Assembly: GCF_021227995.1 (NCBI RefSeq)
Contig: NZ_CP089301.1
Coordinates: forward strand, 930,001 to 994,000
DNA length: 64,000 nucleotides
Source: Novosphingobium kaempferiae
GTDB lineage: Bacteria; Pseudomonadota; Alphaproteobacteria; Sphingomonadales; Sphingomonadaceae
Direction of reading: 5' to 3'
Positions 25,550-33,502 of the stretch are shown here, piece after piece; position 1 is the first letter of the stretch, and each line of letters starts with the position of its first letter. The position numbers and the translations under genes are program-made. The notes beneath the pieces were generated by a model. The model was not told the DNA's origin and did no database searches. It saw only the letters and a program-made list of their open reading frames with translations.

Positions 25550-26424
25550 TCCGCGACGGCGGGCGGCAGGGTCTCGCCATCCACGAAGCGCCGGGCGACG
25601 TGGCCGGACAGCGCGCCTTTCTCCAGCGGCAGCATGTGCCCCGCGCCCTCAATAATGGTGAACTGCTTCTCCGCCCCCCCCACCGCCTCGAAGGCGGCGA
25701 CGCCGTGTTCGACCGCCAGCGTGCGGTTGTGCCGCGACCACATGACGAGCGTCGGCGTTGCGATCTGCCCGAGCAGCTTCGCCCGCTCCGCCTCGCCGAA
25801 CAGCGCCGCCTGCGCATAGCTGGAACGGATCGAACCGGTCGGATCCTCGCGGTTCATGAGATCACCGTAACGCTGCACCATCGCCTCGGTCACCAGCAAG
25901 GGATCTGCGAAGTTCGCGTTGAGCAGGTTGCGCATGGCCTCTACCGGGGGAAGTGGCACAGGCGCGGGCTTTTTCGGCTCCGAGGCGTTGTTGATGCGTC
26001 CGTGCCCGAGCGGAAAGTTGATAAGGACCAGTCGCGAGACGCGCTGCGGATTATGCGCCGCGTAAGCCGCCACCGTCATCCCACCACTCGACGATCCGGC
26101 GAGCACGAAGCGCTTGAGGCCGAGGTGATCGACCAACCCGGCGAGCAGCGCTTCCTCGTCGTCGTAGGTGATCGTCGGCCCGTCGCCCTGCCCGGTCAGG
26201 CCCCAGCGCAGGCGGTCGTAGCGCACCACGCGATACTCGGGAAACGCGGCCAGCCACGGCTCGTAAGATGCAAGGTCGAGGAACGAACCGTGGACCAGCA
26301 CGATCACCGGCGCATCCGGGCCGCGCGCGCCCTCGTCGGTATAATGTAGCGGCACCCCGCCCAGCACAGCGAAGCGCGAGCGGTACGTGGCGTAGCGTTC
26401 GCGCAGAATTTCGAGCGTGTTCAC
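25546..26424 (-). CDS. Alpha/beta hydrolase
   Basis: 292 residues from GTG 26424, chosen because AGGGAGG stands seven bases upstream; a longer frame reading adds about 100 low-complexity residues with no SD. It has the oxyanion-hole motif LVHGSF, the nucleophile elbow LAGSSSGGM, a candidate acidic residue not clearly identified, and the histidine in EGAGHMLPLEKG. It resembles C-C hydrolases and N-formylmaleamate deformylase-type enzymes in length and layout. Second gene in the hydrolase operon. Confidence 0.83.
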   Translation of the reverse strand: MNTLEILRERYATYRSRFAVLGGVPLHYTDEGARGPDAPVIVLVHGSFLDLASYEPWLAAFPEYRVVRYDRLRWGLTGQGDGPTITYDDEEALLAGLVDHLGLKRFVLAGSSSGGMTVAAYAAHNPQRVSRLVLINFPLGHGRINNASEPKKPAPVPLPPVEAMRNLLNANFADPLLVTEAMVQRYGDLMNREDPTGSIRSSYAQAALFGEAERAKLLGQIATPTLVMWSRHNRTLAVEHGVAAFEAVGGAEKQFTIIEGAGHMLPLEKGALSGHVARRFVDGETLPPAVAE

Positions 26425-26500
26425 GGATTGCCTCCCTGTCTGGCCTGCAGGTCTAGCAGCCGCAGTTGGAGCATCCTTCGCGGAAAACCCGGCCTGACCA

Positions 26501-27355
26501 TCAGGCGGGCCCGAAGGCATTGCCGTCGCGGCGGACGCGCAGGCTGCCAGCGCCACGAAAGTGAGCGGGATAAAGCTCGATGCCTTCCTCGGCGGCACGG
26601 TCGAGCATGGCGATACGGGTGGCGACGGCAAGATCGGGATCTCCGCAGAAGGCGCTCGTCCATTCGGGCACGCGCAGTTGGATGGGGGAATGGATGGCGT
26701 CGCCACAGAACAGCGCGGCACCTTCACGGCGATGCAGGTGGAGCCCGAAATGCTCGACCGTGTGGCCGGGCAACGCCTCGACCGTCACGCCCTCGGCCAG
26801 TTCGTCGCCCGCCGTCACGTAGAGCGCGAGGCCATGGTCGACGACCGGCAGGATGCTGTCTTCGAAGGCCCCGTGGTTGACCGGCACGTCGCTCGCCGCA
26901 GCAAGGGCGCGCCAGTCCCCCACCTCCCGGCGCGACATGGCGTAGCGGGCGCGCGGGAACGTCGGTACCCAGCGGCCGTCCTCCAGCCGGGTATTCCAGC
27001 CGACATGATCGGCATGGAGATGCGTGCAGAGAACGAGGTCGATGTCGTTCGGCGCCAGGCCCTCGGCCGCGAGATCGCGCAACAGGCGGTCGCTGCCGCG
27101 CCGGTGCCAGGCGGCATGGCGCGGACGCTCCTTGTGCTGGCCGATGCAGGTATCGACGAGGATCGTGCGCCCGCCTGCGCGCACCAGCCAGGACTTCATG
27201 CCGAGGCGCACCTTCTCCATCGCCGGGTCGAGGTGATCGGGACAGAGCCACGACTCCTCGCCCGCAATGCGCGCGGCGTCGGCCATCGGGAAGATGTGGT
27301 TGAGGCCGATCTCGAAGCAGTCCTCGTCGATCAGCGGGCGGATTACGGGTTCCAT
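26501..27355 (-). CDS. MBL-fold metallo-hydrolase (lactonase-like)
   Basis: 284 residues with the zinc signature CTHLHADHVGWN (HxHxDH, about residues 111-116), a later histidine in LPGHTVEHFGLH and Asp in FCGDAIHSP. The opening KSWLVRAGGRTILVDTCIG is typical. This subgroup includes AttM/AiiA-like lactonases and general hydrolases. First gene of the hydrolase operon, divergent from two IclR genes. It could open a lactone formed by the monooxygenase; this is inference. Confidence 0.87.
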   Translation of the reverse strand: MEPVIRPLIDEDCFEIGLNHIFPMADAARIAGEESWLCPDHLDPAMEKVRLGMKSWLVRAGGRTILVDTCIGQHKERPRHAAWHRRGSDRLLRDLAAEGLAPNDIDLVLCTHLHADHVGWNTRLEDGRWVPTFPRARYAMSRREVGDWRALAAASDVPVNHGAFEDSILPVVDHGLALYVTAGDELAEGVTVEALPGHTVEHFGLHLHRREGAALFCGDAIHSPIQLRVPEWTSAFCGDPDLAVATRIAMLDRAAEEGIELYPAHFRGAGSLRVRRDGNAFGPA

Positions 27356-27669
27356 GCGTGCAAGGCTCGCACTGCCGCCCCCGCCCCCGCCAATTGCACG
27401 CGCATCAATGTCCGCGCTGCGGACGCCGTGTTCGCCCTGCGGACGAATCGTAAAAAGGGAATCGGAGAGCGCCGCGCAGTTTGTTCAACTCGCGTCAGCA
27501 AGGGGTGCGCAAAGAAACGCCCCGGCCCACAGGTTGCGCGATAGCCGGAACACATGTCACTATTCTTTCGGTAAACCGCGATTCACGATCCTTGGGCTCA
27601 GGGCGGAAGCGGCCACCTTCGGGGAGGCTTACTGACAGCGCTTAGTTGAATTGCCGGGGGTGTGGTTCG
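27356..27669. promoter_or_regulatory. 314-base divergent region with IclR-type operator candidates
   Basis: No gene is seen here. GTCCGC-GCT-GCGGAC (27410-27424) is a perfect dyad and TTCG-CCCTGCGGA-CGAA (27431-27447) a second one. The shared word CTGCGGACG occurs at 27417 and 27437, exactly 20 bases apart, about two helical turns. They lie closer to the MBL-fold gene start (27355) than to the IclR start (27670). Confidence 0.48.
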
Positions 27670-28437
27670 ATGGCGAATGTGGAATCGGTGATACGCGGGC
27701 TGGAGATCCTCCGCCTGCTCAACATGAGGACGGGGCAGAGCCTGACGGAGCTTGCGGAAGGCTCCGGCCTGCCGCGCGGCACGGCTTACCGGATGCTGTT
27801 CACGCTGGAGAATTCCGGCCTCGTGGAGCGCATCCAGAACCGCTACTGGATCACCCAGAAGGTGCGCACGCTCAGCCACGGCTTCGACGACGACTGGGCC
27901 TGCGAGGTCGCCCGCCCGATCATGCGCGAACTGGGCCGCAGCGTTCACTGGCCGGTGACGCTGAGCGAGCAGTCGGGCAGCATCGCGCTGGTTCGCGAGA
28001 CGACCGACGCCGAAAGCACCCTCGTCTTCTCCGAGACCAAGCCGGGCTATCGCATGTCGATGCTCGACACCGCATCTGGCCGCGTGCTGCTGGCCTATGC
28101 CCCCGAACGCAAGCAGCGCACCCTGATCGACTACCTGCGCTGCCAGCCCGAGGGGGTCAGCCCCTTTGGCCGAACCTGCGGGGAGGAATTCGACACGATC
28201 AGCGGCGTGATCCGCACGCGCGGGTACGATGTCCTGCCGATGCCGCATGGCCGGCAGTCGGCGCTGGCGGTGCCGGTGGTGGACGCTTCCGGCCACGCTG
28301 TTGCGGCGCTGGCCCTGCGCTATTTCAACTCCGCGATGCGCCACAGCGACGCGGTGGAGCGCTTCCTCGGCCCGTTGACCGCCACCGCCGCGCGGATCAG
28401 CGAGAGCCTCGGCCACCGTGACGGAGCGATGCATTGA
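27670..28437 (+). CDS. IclR family transcriptional regulator (MhpR-like)
   Basis: 255 residues from ATG 27670. The winged helix reads SVIRGLEILRLLNMRTGQSLTELAEGSGLPRGTAYRML; the effector domain includes SGSIALVRET, MSMLDTASGRVLLAYAP and ALAVPVVDASGHAVAALALR. It overlaps the next IclR gene by four bases (TTGA), so two IclR proteins are made from one transcript. Both are likely controllers of the divergent hydrolase operon. Confidence 0.9.
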   Translation: MANVESVIRGLEILRLLNMRTGQSLTELAEGSGLPRGTAYRMLFTLENSGLVERIQNRYWITQKVRTLSHGFDDDWACEVARPIMRELGRSVHWPVTLSEQSGSIALVRETTDAESTLVFSETKPGYRMSMLDTASGRVLLAYAPERKQRTLIDYLRCQPEGVSPFGRTCGEEFDTISGVIRTRGYDVLPMPHGRQSALAVPVVDASGHAVAALALRYFNSAMRHSDAVERFLGPLTATAARISESLGHRDGAMH

Positions 28438-29246
28438 GCGAGGGCGCCCGCTACCATGTCCGCGCGCTTGACCGGTCGCTGGCGATTTTGCGCACCCTGA
28501 ACCGGCACAACGGGCTGCAGGCGACCGAACTCAGCCGCCTCGTCGACCTGCCGCGCCCGACCGTGCTGCGCCTGCTGAACACGCTGAGCGGGGCGGGCTA
28601 CGTGATGCGTTCGGAGTCCGACGGACGCTACCGCGCGACCCGCCGCCTGCGTGATCTTTCCTGCGGATACGAGGAGGAAACCTGGCTGCGCAGCGTCGTG
28701 AAGCCCTTCCTCGCCGAGCTTGAGGCGGAGCTGATCTGGCCGCTCGCGGTGATCCGCCTGCACGACCGCGCGCTCATCATCGAGGCGCTGACCGACCACG
28801 GTTCGCAGATGCTGGAACGGCGGGATTGCGCGGGAACCGAGGTCGCGCCGCTGGTCAGCACGGCCGGTTACCTGCACATGGCGTTCCTGCCGCAAGGGCA
28901 GGCGCGGCGCTATATCGACCACGTCCTCGCCACCGATACCGCCACGATGGAGCGGCTCGGCATGAGCGCGCAGGACGTGATCGACAAGGTCGCGGAGACG
29001 CAGCGCCACGGCTATGCGCACCTCCATCTCGACACGCACAGCGCGATGGCGGTGCCGGTCTGGTGCCATGGCGCGATCTCCTGCGCGCTCATCATGCGGA
29101 TGCACGGGACGCTCGATGCGCGCCAGCAGATCATGGCGCGATATGCCGATCAGCTTCGCGATGCGGCGGAAGTGCTGGCCGGGCGGATCATCCAGACCGG
29201 GGCGATGATCTACGACACGCCAACCGACCGCATGGCTTTGAGTTAG
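28434..29246 (+). CDS. IclR family transcriptional regulator
   Basis: 270 residues. The start is a TTG within the previous gene's stop (TTGA). It opens SEGARYHVRALDRSLAILRTLNRHNGLQATELSRLV and has the MhpR-like effector domain with HDRALIIEALTDHG and YAHLHLDTHSAMAVPVW. It is clearly a paralogue of the upstream gene in the same transcript. A rho-independent-type hairpin follows at 29256. Confidence 0.9.
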   Translation: MSEGARYHVRALDRSLAILRTLNRHNGLQATELSRLVDLPRPTVLRLLNTLSGAGYVMRSESDGRYRATRRLRDLSCGYEEETWLRSVVKPFLAELEAELIWPLAVIRLHDRALIIEALTDHGSQMLERRDCAGTEVAPLVSTAGYLHMAFLPQGQARRYIDHVLATDTATMERLGMSAQDVIDKVAETQRHGYAHLHLDTHSAMAVPVWCHGAISCALIMRMHGTLDARQQIMARYADQLRDAAEVLAGRIIQTGAMIYDTPTDRMALS

Positions 29247-29255
29247 CAGCCTTTT

Positions 29256-29287
29256 CCCGTCACCCTTGCACAGAGATGACGGGTTTT
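29256..29287. terminator. Bidirectional rho-independent-type terminator
   Basis: CCCGTCA and TGACGGG pair over a 14-base loop, with TTTT after the stem on the plus strand and, in complement, A/T-rich bases on the other side. It follows the IclR pair and precedes the end of the convergent GH3 gene. Confidence 0.65.
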
Positions 29288-29307
29288 CAGGATCGAATCC
29301 CGCCATG

Positions 29308-29335
29308 CACTGAACGGCACCTAGCGGCACCTGAG
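29308..29335. repeat. Short dispersed repeat (CTGAACGGCAC family), copy 3
   Basis: CACTGAACGGCACCTAGCGGCACCTGAG resembles 672-709 with an internal deletion, and shares CTGAACGGCACC with 6837-6862. It lies in the convergent gap before the GH3 stop. Confidence 0.5.
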
Positions 29336-29341
29336 CGTCCC

Positions 29342-31285
29342 TCAGCGCGTATAGGACAGCCCAAAGCCGCGCGGGAACAGCGGGTTGGCGGAGTCCGACG
29401 GCAGATCGGGCGACTGGCGTGTCGCAGCCTCGTCCGACGAGGGGAGTTCGACCGGCAGATGCCCCTCCGGTCGTGCCCGACCGAGCACCACGTCGAGCAC
29501 CGCGTTGTCGCTCGATCCGAAGTCCGCGAGCAGCCCGGAAGCATGCGCCACGATCGGGCCGAGGATCGCCGGACGGTCAAGGTAGGCGCTGACGATCACC
29601 GGCTTGCCAGCCGCGGCGGCGCGTTCGACGGCGGCGAGGTCGGCGTTGCCGGGCGGGAATGACAGCGGGCCTTCGTGCTGGCCCTGCCCGAAGAAGTATG
29701 CCGCGTGGCTGGTGTAGGGCGCGGCGATGCGCAGGATCGAGACTTCGGCCTGGGCCGGGTCCGCCACCGGTTCGAGGCCGTGGGCGCGGGCGGCTTCCTC
29801 GGACACGTTCCACAGCCAGACCTTGCGCGGTTTCGCCAGCGGCAGCACGCCGCCTTCGTTGCGCAGCAGGACCATCGAGCGGCGCTGCACGTCCTGCGCC
29901 AGCGCCACCGATTGCGCCGCGCCCAATGTCGCCTGCGCCTTCGCGGGATCGACATAGGCGTTCTCGAACAGGCCGAGCCGGAACGCGAGTTCGAGCATCC
30001 GCCCCGCCGCGAGGTCCAGCTGCGCCTGCGAGGTCCGGCCCTTGCGCACGTTTTCGGCGATGAGGTCCACGTCCTCCGCGCCGCCGACCTGATCGACCCC
30101 GGCGTCGAAGGCCATGGCGTAGCGCTCCGCCTTGGACAGATGCTCGACGCCCCAGGGCATGCCGAGCAGCGGCACCTTCATGGTGCCCGCCTGGCATTCG
30201 CTCTCGCAGTCGTCGGTGATCTTGAAATCGCTGACGACGACGCCGGTGAAGCGCGCCTGCCTGCGCAGCAGTCCGTCGATCAGTTCGCGGCTGAAGCCCG
30301 CGCCGACCGAGGGCACCGGCCTGCCGTCGAGCACCAGCCCGACGGGGCGGCTGTACGTGGGCATCACCCCTGCCGCGTGCGCCGCGAAGGCGCCGTCGAA
30401 GGCACGCACGAAGGCGGGGAAGCCGCCGCCGGGGAAGGTCATCGTCTGGCCATAGGGGTTGTGCGAATCCAGCCCCTCCGGCTGCGCGCCGTAGCCGACC
30501 CAGTGCTTGACCACGGCGGCGACGCTCTGCGGGCCGACGCCGTCGCGCCCGCCCTGGAGGCCCTCCACCGCCGCCCCGGCAAGCCGTGAGACGAGCGCCG
30601 CGTCGTCGCCGAAGGTGGCGTTGCCGCGTCCCCAGCGCGGATCGGTGAACAGGTCCGCCTGCGGGGAAAGCGTCATGCGGATGCCGATCGCGCGCATCTC
30701 CTGCGATGCGATGGCGGAAAGGCGGCGCACCACGTCGGCGTCGCCCAGCGCGCCGAGGCCCAGCGATTCCGGCCAGCGGGTGAACTGCCCGGCGGGTACG
30801 TTGATGCCGAAAGAGGCGCGGTAGGTGTTGCGCGGATCGGAACTCAGCACCACCGGGATGCCGAGGCGGGTGCGCTCGGCCAGCGCCTGCACCGCGTTCG
30901 ACGCTTCGGCAAGCTTCGCGCCGTCGCCGCTGGAGCGGTGGATGAAGTAACGGATGTGCCGCGTCTCGATGGTCGGGCGCAGCGCGGCGATGTCCCAGTC
31001 GCCCATCAGCCCGCCGCCGATGTTGGGCGGCGTCCCCTGCACCAGCATCCCGGCCTTCTCCTCCAGCGTCATGCGCGCAAGGAGATCCTGCGTCCGGCGC
31101 TCGGGCGGCAGGCGCCAGTCCTCGTAGGGCGACAGCCTGCCGTCGCCGTCGAGGTCATGGAAGCGCTTGCCGTCGACCGCGATGGCGGGCTTCTCGCGCG
31201 CGCCGATCTCGGGTTGCGCGGCAACCGGCGTCGACAGGAAGGTGGCGGCGGCGAGCGTCGCCAGCAGCAGCGAGGTGGATTTCAT
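29342..31285 (-). CDS. Glycoside hydrolase family 3 protein (beta-glucosidase-like)
   Basis: 647 residues with a signal peptide (KSTSLLLATLAAATFLSTPVAAQ), so periplasmic or exported. The GH3 N-domain has the nucleophile motif GVVVSDFKITDDCE (Asp); the C-domain contains RRSMVLLRNEGGVLPLAK. The protein stops after GFGLSYTR and lacks the fibronectin-III tail of many GH3 enzymes. It removes terminal beta-linked sugars (glucose or xylose) from oligosaccharides or glycosides. Its start overlaps the bicupin stop. It is the last gene of a TonB receptor/transporter/bicupin/GH3 operon. Confidence 0.92.
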   Translation of the reverse strand: MKSTSLLLATLAAATFLSTPVAAQPEIGAREKPAIAVDGKRFHDLDGDGRLSPYEDWRLPPERRTQDLLARMTLEEKAGMLVQGTPPNIGGGLMGDWDIAALRPTIETRHIRYFIHRSSGDGAKLAEASNAVQALAERTRLGIPVVLSSDPRNTYRASFGINVPAGQFTRWPESLGLGALGDADVVRRLSAIASQEMRAIGIRMTLSPQADLFTDPRWGRGNATFGDDAALVSRLAGAAVEGLQGGRDGVGPQSVAAVVKHWVGYGAQPEGLDSHNPYGQTMTFPGGGFPAFVRAFDGAFAAHAAGVMPTYSRPVGLVLDGRPVPSVGAGFSRELIDGLLRRQARFTGVVVSDFKITDDCESECQAGTMKVPLLGMPWGVEHLSKAERYAMAFDAGVDQVGGAEDVDLIAENVRKGRTSQAQLDLAAGRMLELAFRLGLFENAYVDPAKAQATLGAAQSVALAQDVQRRSMVLLRNEGGVLPLAKPRKVWLWNVSEEAARAHGLEPVADPAQAEVSILRIAAPYTSHAAYFFGQGQHEGPLSFPPGNADLAAVERAAAAGKPVIVSAYLDRPAILGPIVAHASGLLADFGSSDNAVLDVVLGRARPEGHLPVELPSSDEAATRQSPDLPSDSANPLFPRGFGLSYTR

Positions 31286-32019
31286 GCGATGGGCTCCGGC
31301 GTGCCTTGCGCGACGAACAGCAGGGCGTCGTCCGAGGCGGTGATGGCGGGCAGCGCGCTGCCTGCGGGAAGCGAGAGGAAGCCGCCCTCGACGCCGCCGA
31401 TGCGCGTGCCGCCGAAGTCGAGCGTCCCGTCGAGGACGAATATCTGGAGGTCCGCGTCACAGGTCGCGGCGTTGGCGACCCAGCCGACGGGAAGCTCCAC
31501 CAGCGCCGCCGGGCTGCCCTCTCCCAGCGGGCGCCAGCGCGCCGCCGTGCCGAGCAGTGGGGCTTCGACAACGGCAAAGCACCCGGCCGGATCGCCGACC
31601 GCCAGCGCCGCGCGCGCCGGGGCGAAGCCGGGCATCGAATACATCTCGTCACCCTCGGGCTCGGGCACCAGCAGCGCCTTGTGGCCGGGCCCGACGCGCG
31701 AGAGGAACACGCTGTCCTCCACTACCGCGCTGGCGAAGCCGTGGACGGTCCCCGCCGGGTGCAGCACGTAGCTCGCCCGGCCGAGCCAGACGAGCCCGTC
31801 GAAGGTGAAGCGCCCCTGAAGGCCGAGGATTTCCTCGTAAGTCTCGTGGTAATGCGCAATCGGCGGGGCGACGTAGCCTTCCTCCGGCGCCATGCGGATC
31901 AGCGCGACGCGCGCGCCGGTCTGCGGATCGACGTGGAGCGAGCGGGCGCTGAGACCCGGCACGATCGGTCGCCAGTCGAGCGCGGCGATGTCCGCAACGA
32001 TGGTCGGGGCCTCAGCCAA
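31282..32019 (-). CDS. Bicupin (ChrR/DUF4437-like)
   Basis: 245 residues from TTG 32019, favoured by AGGAG seven bases upstream and an 8-base overlap with the transporter stop; ATG 32052 is the alternative. The N-terminal cupin keeps IAHYHETYEEILGLQG and AGTVHGF; the C-terminal cupin (about 160-245) lacks obvious metal histidines. It may be a sugar isomerase, a sensor-like regulator or a dioxygenase. It lies between a GPH transporter and a GH3 glycosidase. Confidence 0.75.
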   Translation of the reverse strand: MAEAPTIVADIAALDWRPIVPGLSARSLHVDPQTGARVALIRMAPEEGYVAPPIAHYHETYEEILGLQGRFTFDGLVWLGRASYVLHPAGTVHGFASAVVEDSVFLSRVGPGHKALLVPEPEGDEMYSMPGFAPARAALAVGDPAGCFAVVEAPLLGTAARWRPLGEGSPAALVELPVGWVANAATCDADLQIFVLDGTLDFGGTRIGGVEGGFLSLPAGSALPAITASDDALLFVAQGTPEPIA

Positions 32020-33424
32020 GGATCGGCTCCTCTTCGGCGCGCAGGGCGGCAAGGCGGCGGTCGTCGAGGCGGTAGAACAGCATCAGCACCGCGCTCACCG
32101 CCACCAGCGCGGCCGGGACGATGGAGGCCCCGGCGTAGAGCGCGGCGATGGCGGATGCGGGCTGCTCCACCAGCTTGCCCTGCAGCGTCGGCACGAAGCC
32201 CGCCGCCGTCAGCAGCACCCCGATCAGCCCGGCGCCGAGCGCGAAGGCCAGCTTCTCGACGATAGTGTAGGCGCTGGAGAACACGCCCTCGCGGCGAAGG
32301 CCGGTGCGCAGGCGGTCGAATTCCATGACGTCGGGCAGCATCGAGATGCTCATCAGCGTCGTGCCCGCCGCCGCGATGCCGTTGAGCGCGCCGCGCAGCC
32401 AGACTTCGGCCATCGGCAGGCCCGGCTCGGCCACGTACCAGCTGGCGTAGACCAGCATCAGCAGCACGCTTGCCGCAAGGTACGCCGTGCGCTTGCCGAT
32501 GCGGCGGGCGAGCGCGACCCACAGCGGCACCGAGACGGCCGCGACGATGTTCTGCACCAGCGTCAGCTGCGCCATCCCTGCGTAGCCCAGCTTGAGCACG
32601 TTGAGCAGGAACAGCAGCTTGGTCGTGGTGATGACGGCGATGGCCATGTACTGCGCGATCTTGATCGCCATCAGCAGCAGGAACGGCGCATTGGTGCCCA
32701 GCGCCCTGATCGCCGCGCCGCGCGGCAGCGGCGGGCTCGGCGGACGTTCCACGCTGCGCGCGCGGGCGGTGGAGGCGAAGCAGGCGATCATGCTCGCGCT
32801 CAGCACCAGCGCGGAAACCGCGCCCATCCAGGCGTAACCGGTGGAGCCGCCGCCGAACCAGCCCACCAGCGCGGCGGTCCCGGCGGCGGAGAAGGTCTGG
32901 CCCAGGCTCACGAAGAAGGCGCGGAACGACAGCAGGCGCGTGCGTTCGTGATAGCCGTCGGTCATCTCGCCCGACATGGCGATGTAGGGCACGGTGAACA
33001 GCGCGTAGCCGGTGGAATAGACGATCAGCGCGGCCATCATCCACAGCGTCAGCGCCGCGCCGGTCAGTGCCGGGGGCGCGAACATCAGCACGAAGCTCAG
33101 CCCCGCCACCAGCGCGCCCGCCAGCATGAACGGGCGGCGGCGGCCCCAGCGCGAGCGCACCCGGTCGCTCGCCATGCCGATCGCCACGTCGGCAACGACG
33201 TCGTAGAGCTTGGAGACCGTCAGCAGCATCCCCGCCAGCGCGGCGGACTGGCCCAGCACCGTCGTCATCAGCACCGGGAAATAGATCGTGACGGTATTGA
33301 GCAGGATCGCGATGCCGAGCGAGCCGACCCCGAAGCCGAGGCACAGACCCGTCGGCAGGCGCGTGACGGCGCCCGGATCTGCGGGACGCGCTTCGTCACC
33401 CATGGCTTGCGGCGTCGCGGGCAT
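32012..33424 (-). CDS. MFS transporter, glycoside/pentoside/cation symporter (GPH) type
   Basis: 470 residues, about 12 membrane segments. The loop DRVRSRWGRRRPFM is the GPH (MelB-like) signature. It probably imports a saccharide across the inner membrane with H+ or Na+. It is downstream of a TonB receptor (78-base gap with hairpin) and overlaps the bicupin gene, so a coupled outer/inner membrane uptake route is implied. Confidence 0.9.
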   Translation of the reverse strand: MPATPQAMGDEARPADPGAVTRLPTGLCLGFGVGSLGIAILLNTVTIYFPVLMTTVLGQSAALAGMLLTVSKLYDVVADVAIGMASDRVRSRWGRRRPFMLAGALVAGLSFVLMFAPPALTGAALTLWMMAALIVYSTGYALFTVPYIAMSGEMTDGYHERTRLLSFRAFFVSLGQTFSAAGTAALVGWFGGGSTGYAWMGAVSALVLSASMIACFASTARARSVERPPSPPLPRGAAIRALGTNAPFLLLMAIKIAQYMAIAVITTTKLLFLLNVLKLGYAGMAQLTLVQNIVAAVSVPLWVALARRIGKRTAYLAASVLLMLVYASWYVAEPGLPMAEVWLRGALNGIAAAGTTLMSISMLPDVMEFDRLRTGLRREGVFSSAYTIVEKLAFALGAGLIGVLLTAAGFVPTLQGKLVEQPASAIAALYAGASIVPAALVAVSAVLMLFYRLDDRRLAALRAEEEPILG

Positions 33425-33455
33425 GGCTCGATCCTGTCAGGCTGGAAACGGGCTC

Positions 33456-33490
33456 CCCTCCCGCCGCCGGTGGGAGCGGCAGCGGGAGGG
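33456..33490. promoter_or_regulatory. Intra-operon hairpin between receptor and transporter
   Basis: CCCTCCCGC and GCGGGAGGG can pair over a 17-base loop just after the TonB receptor stop. There is no T-run, so partial termination or mRNA protection of the receptor part is possible, letting the receptor be made in excess. Confidence 0.5.
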
Positions 33491-33502
33491 AAAGGCGCAA
33501 GA

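Noticed and set aside
18055-29246. Straight call of a complete nicotinate (nic) degradation cluster
   Set aside because: Several folds match Nic enzymes, but no 2,5-dihydroxypyridine dioxygenase or nicotinate hydroxylase is seen here, and the isomerase-fold protein lacks the catalytic cysteines, so the name is not justified.
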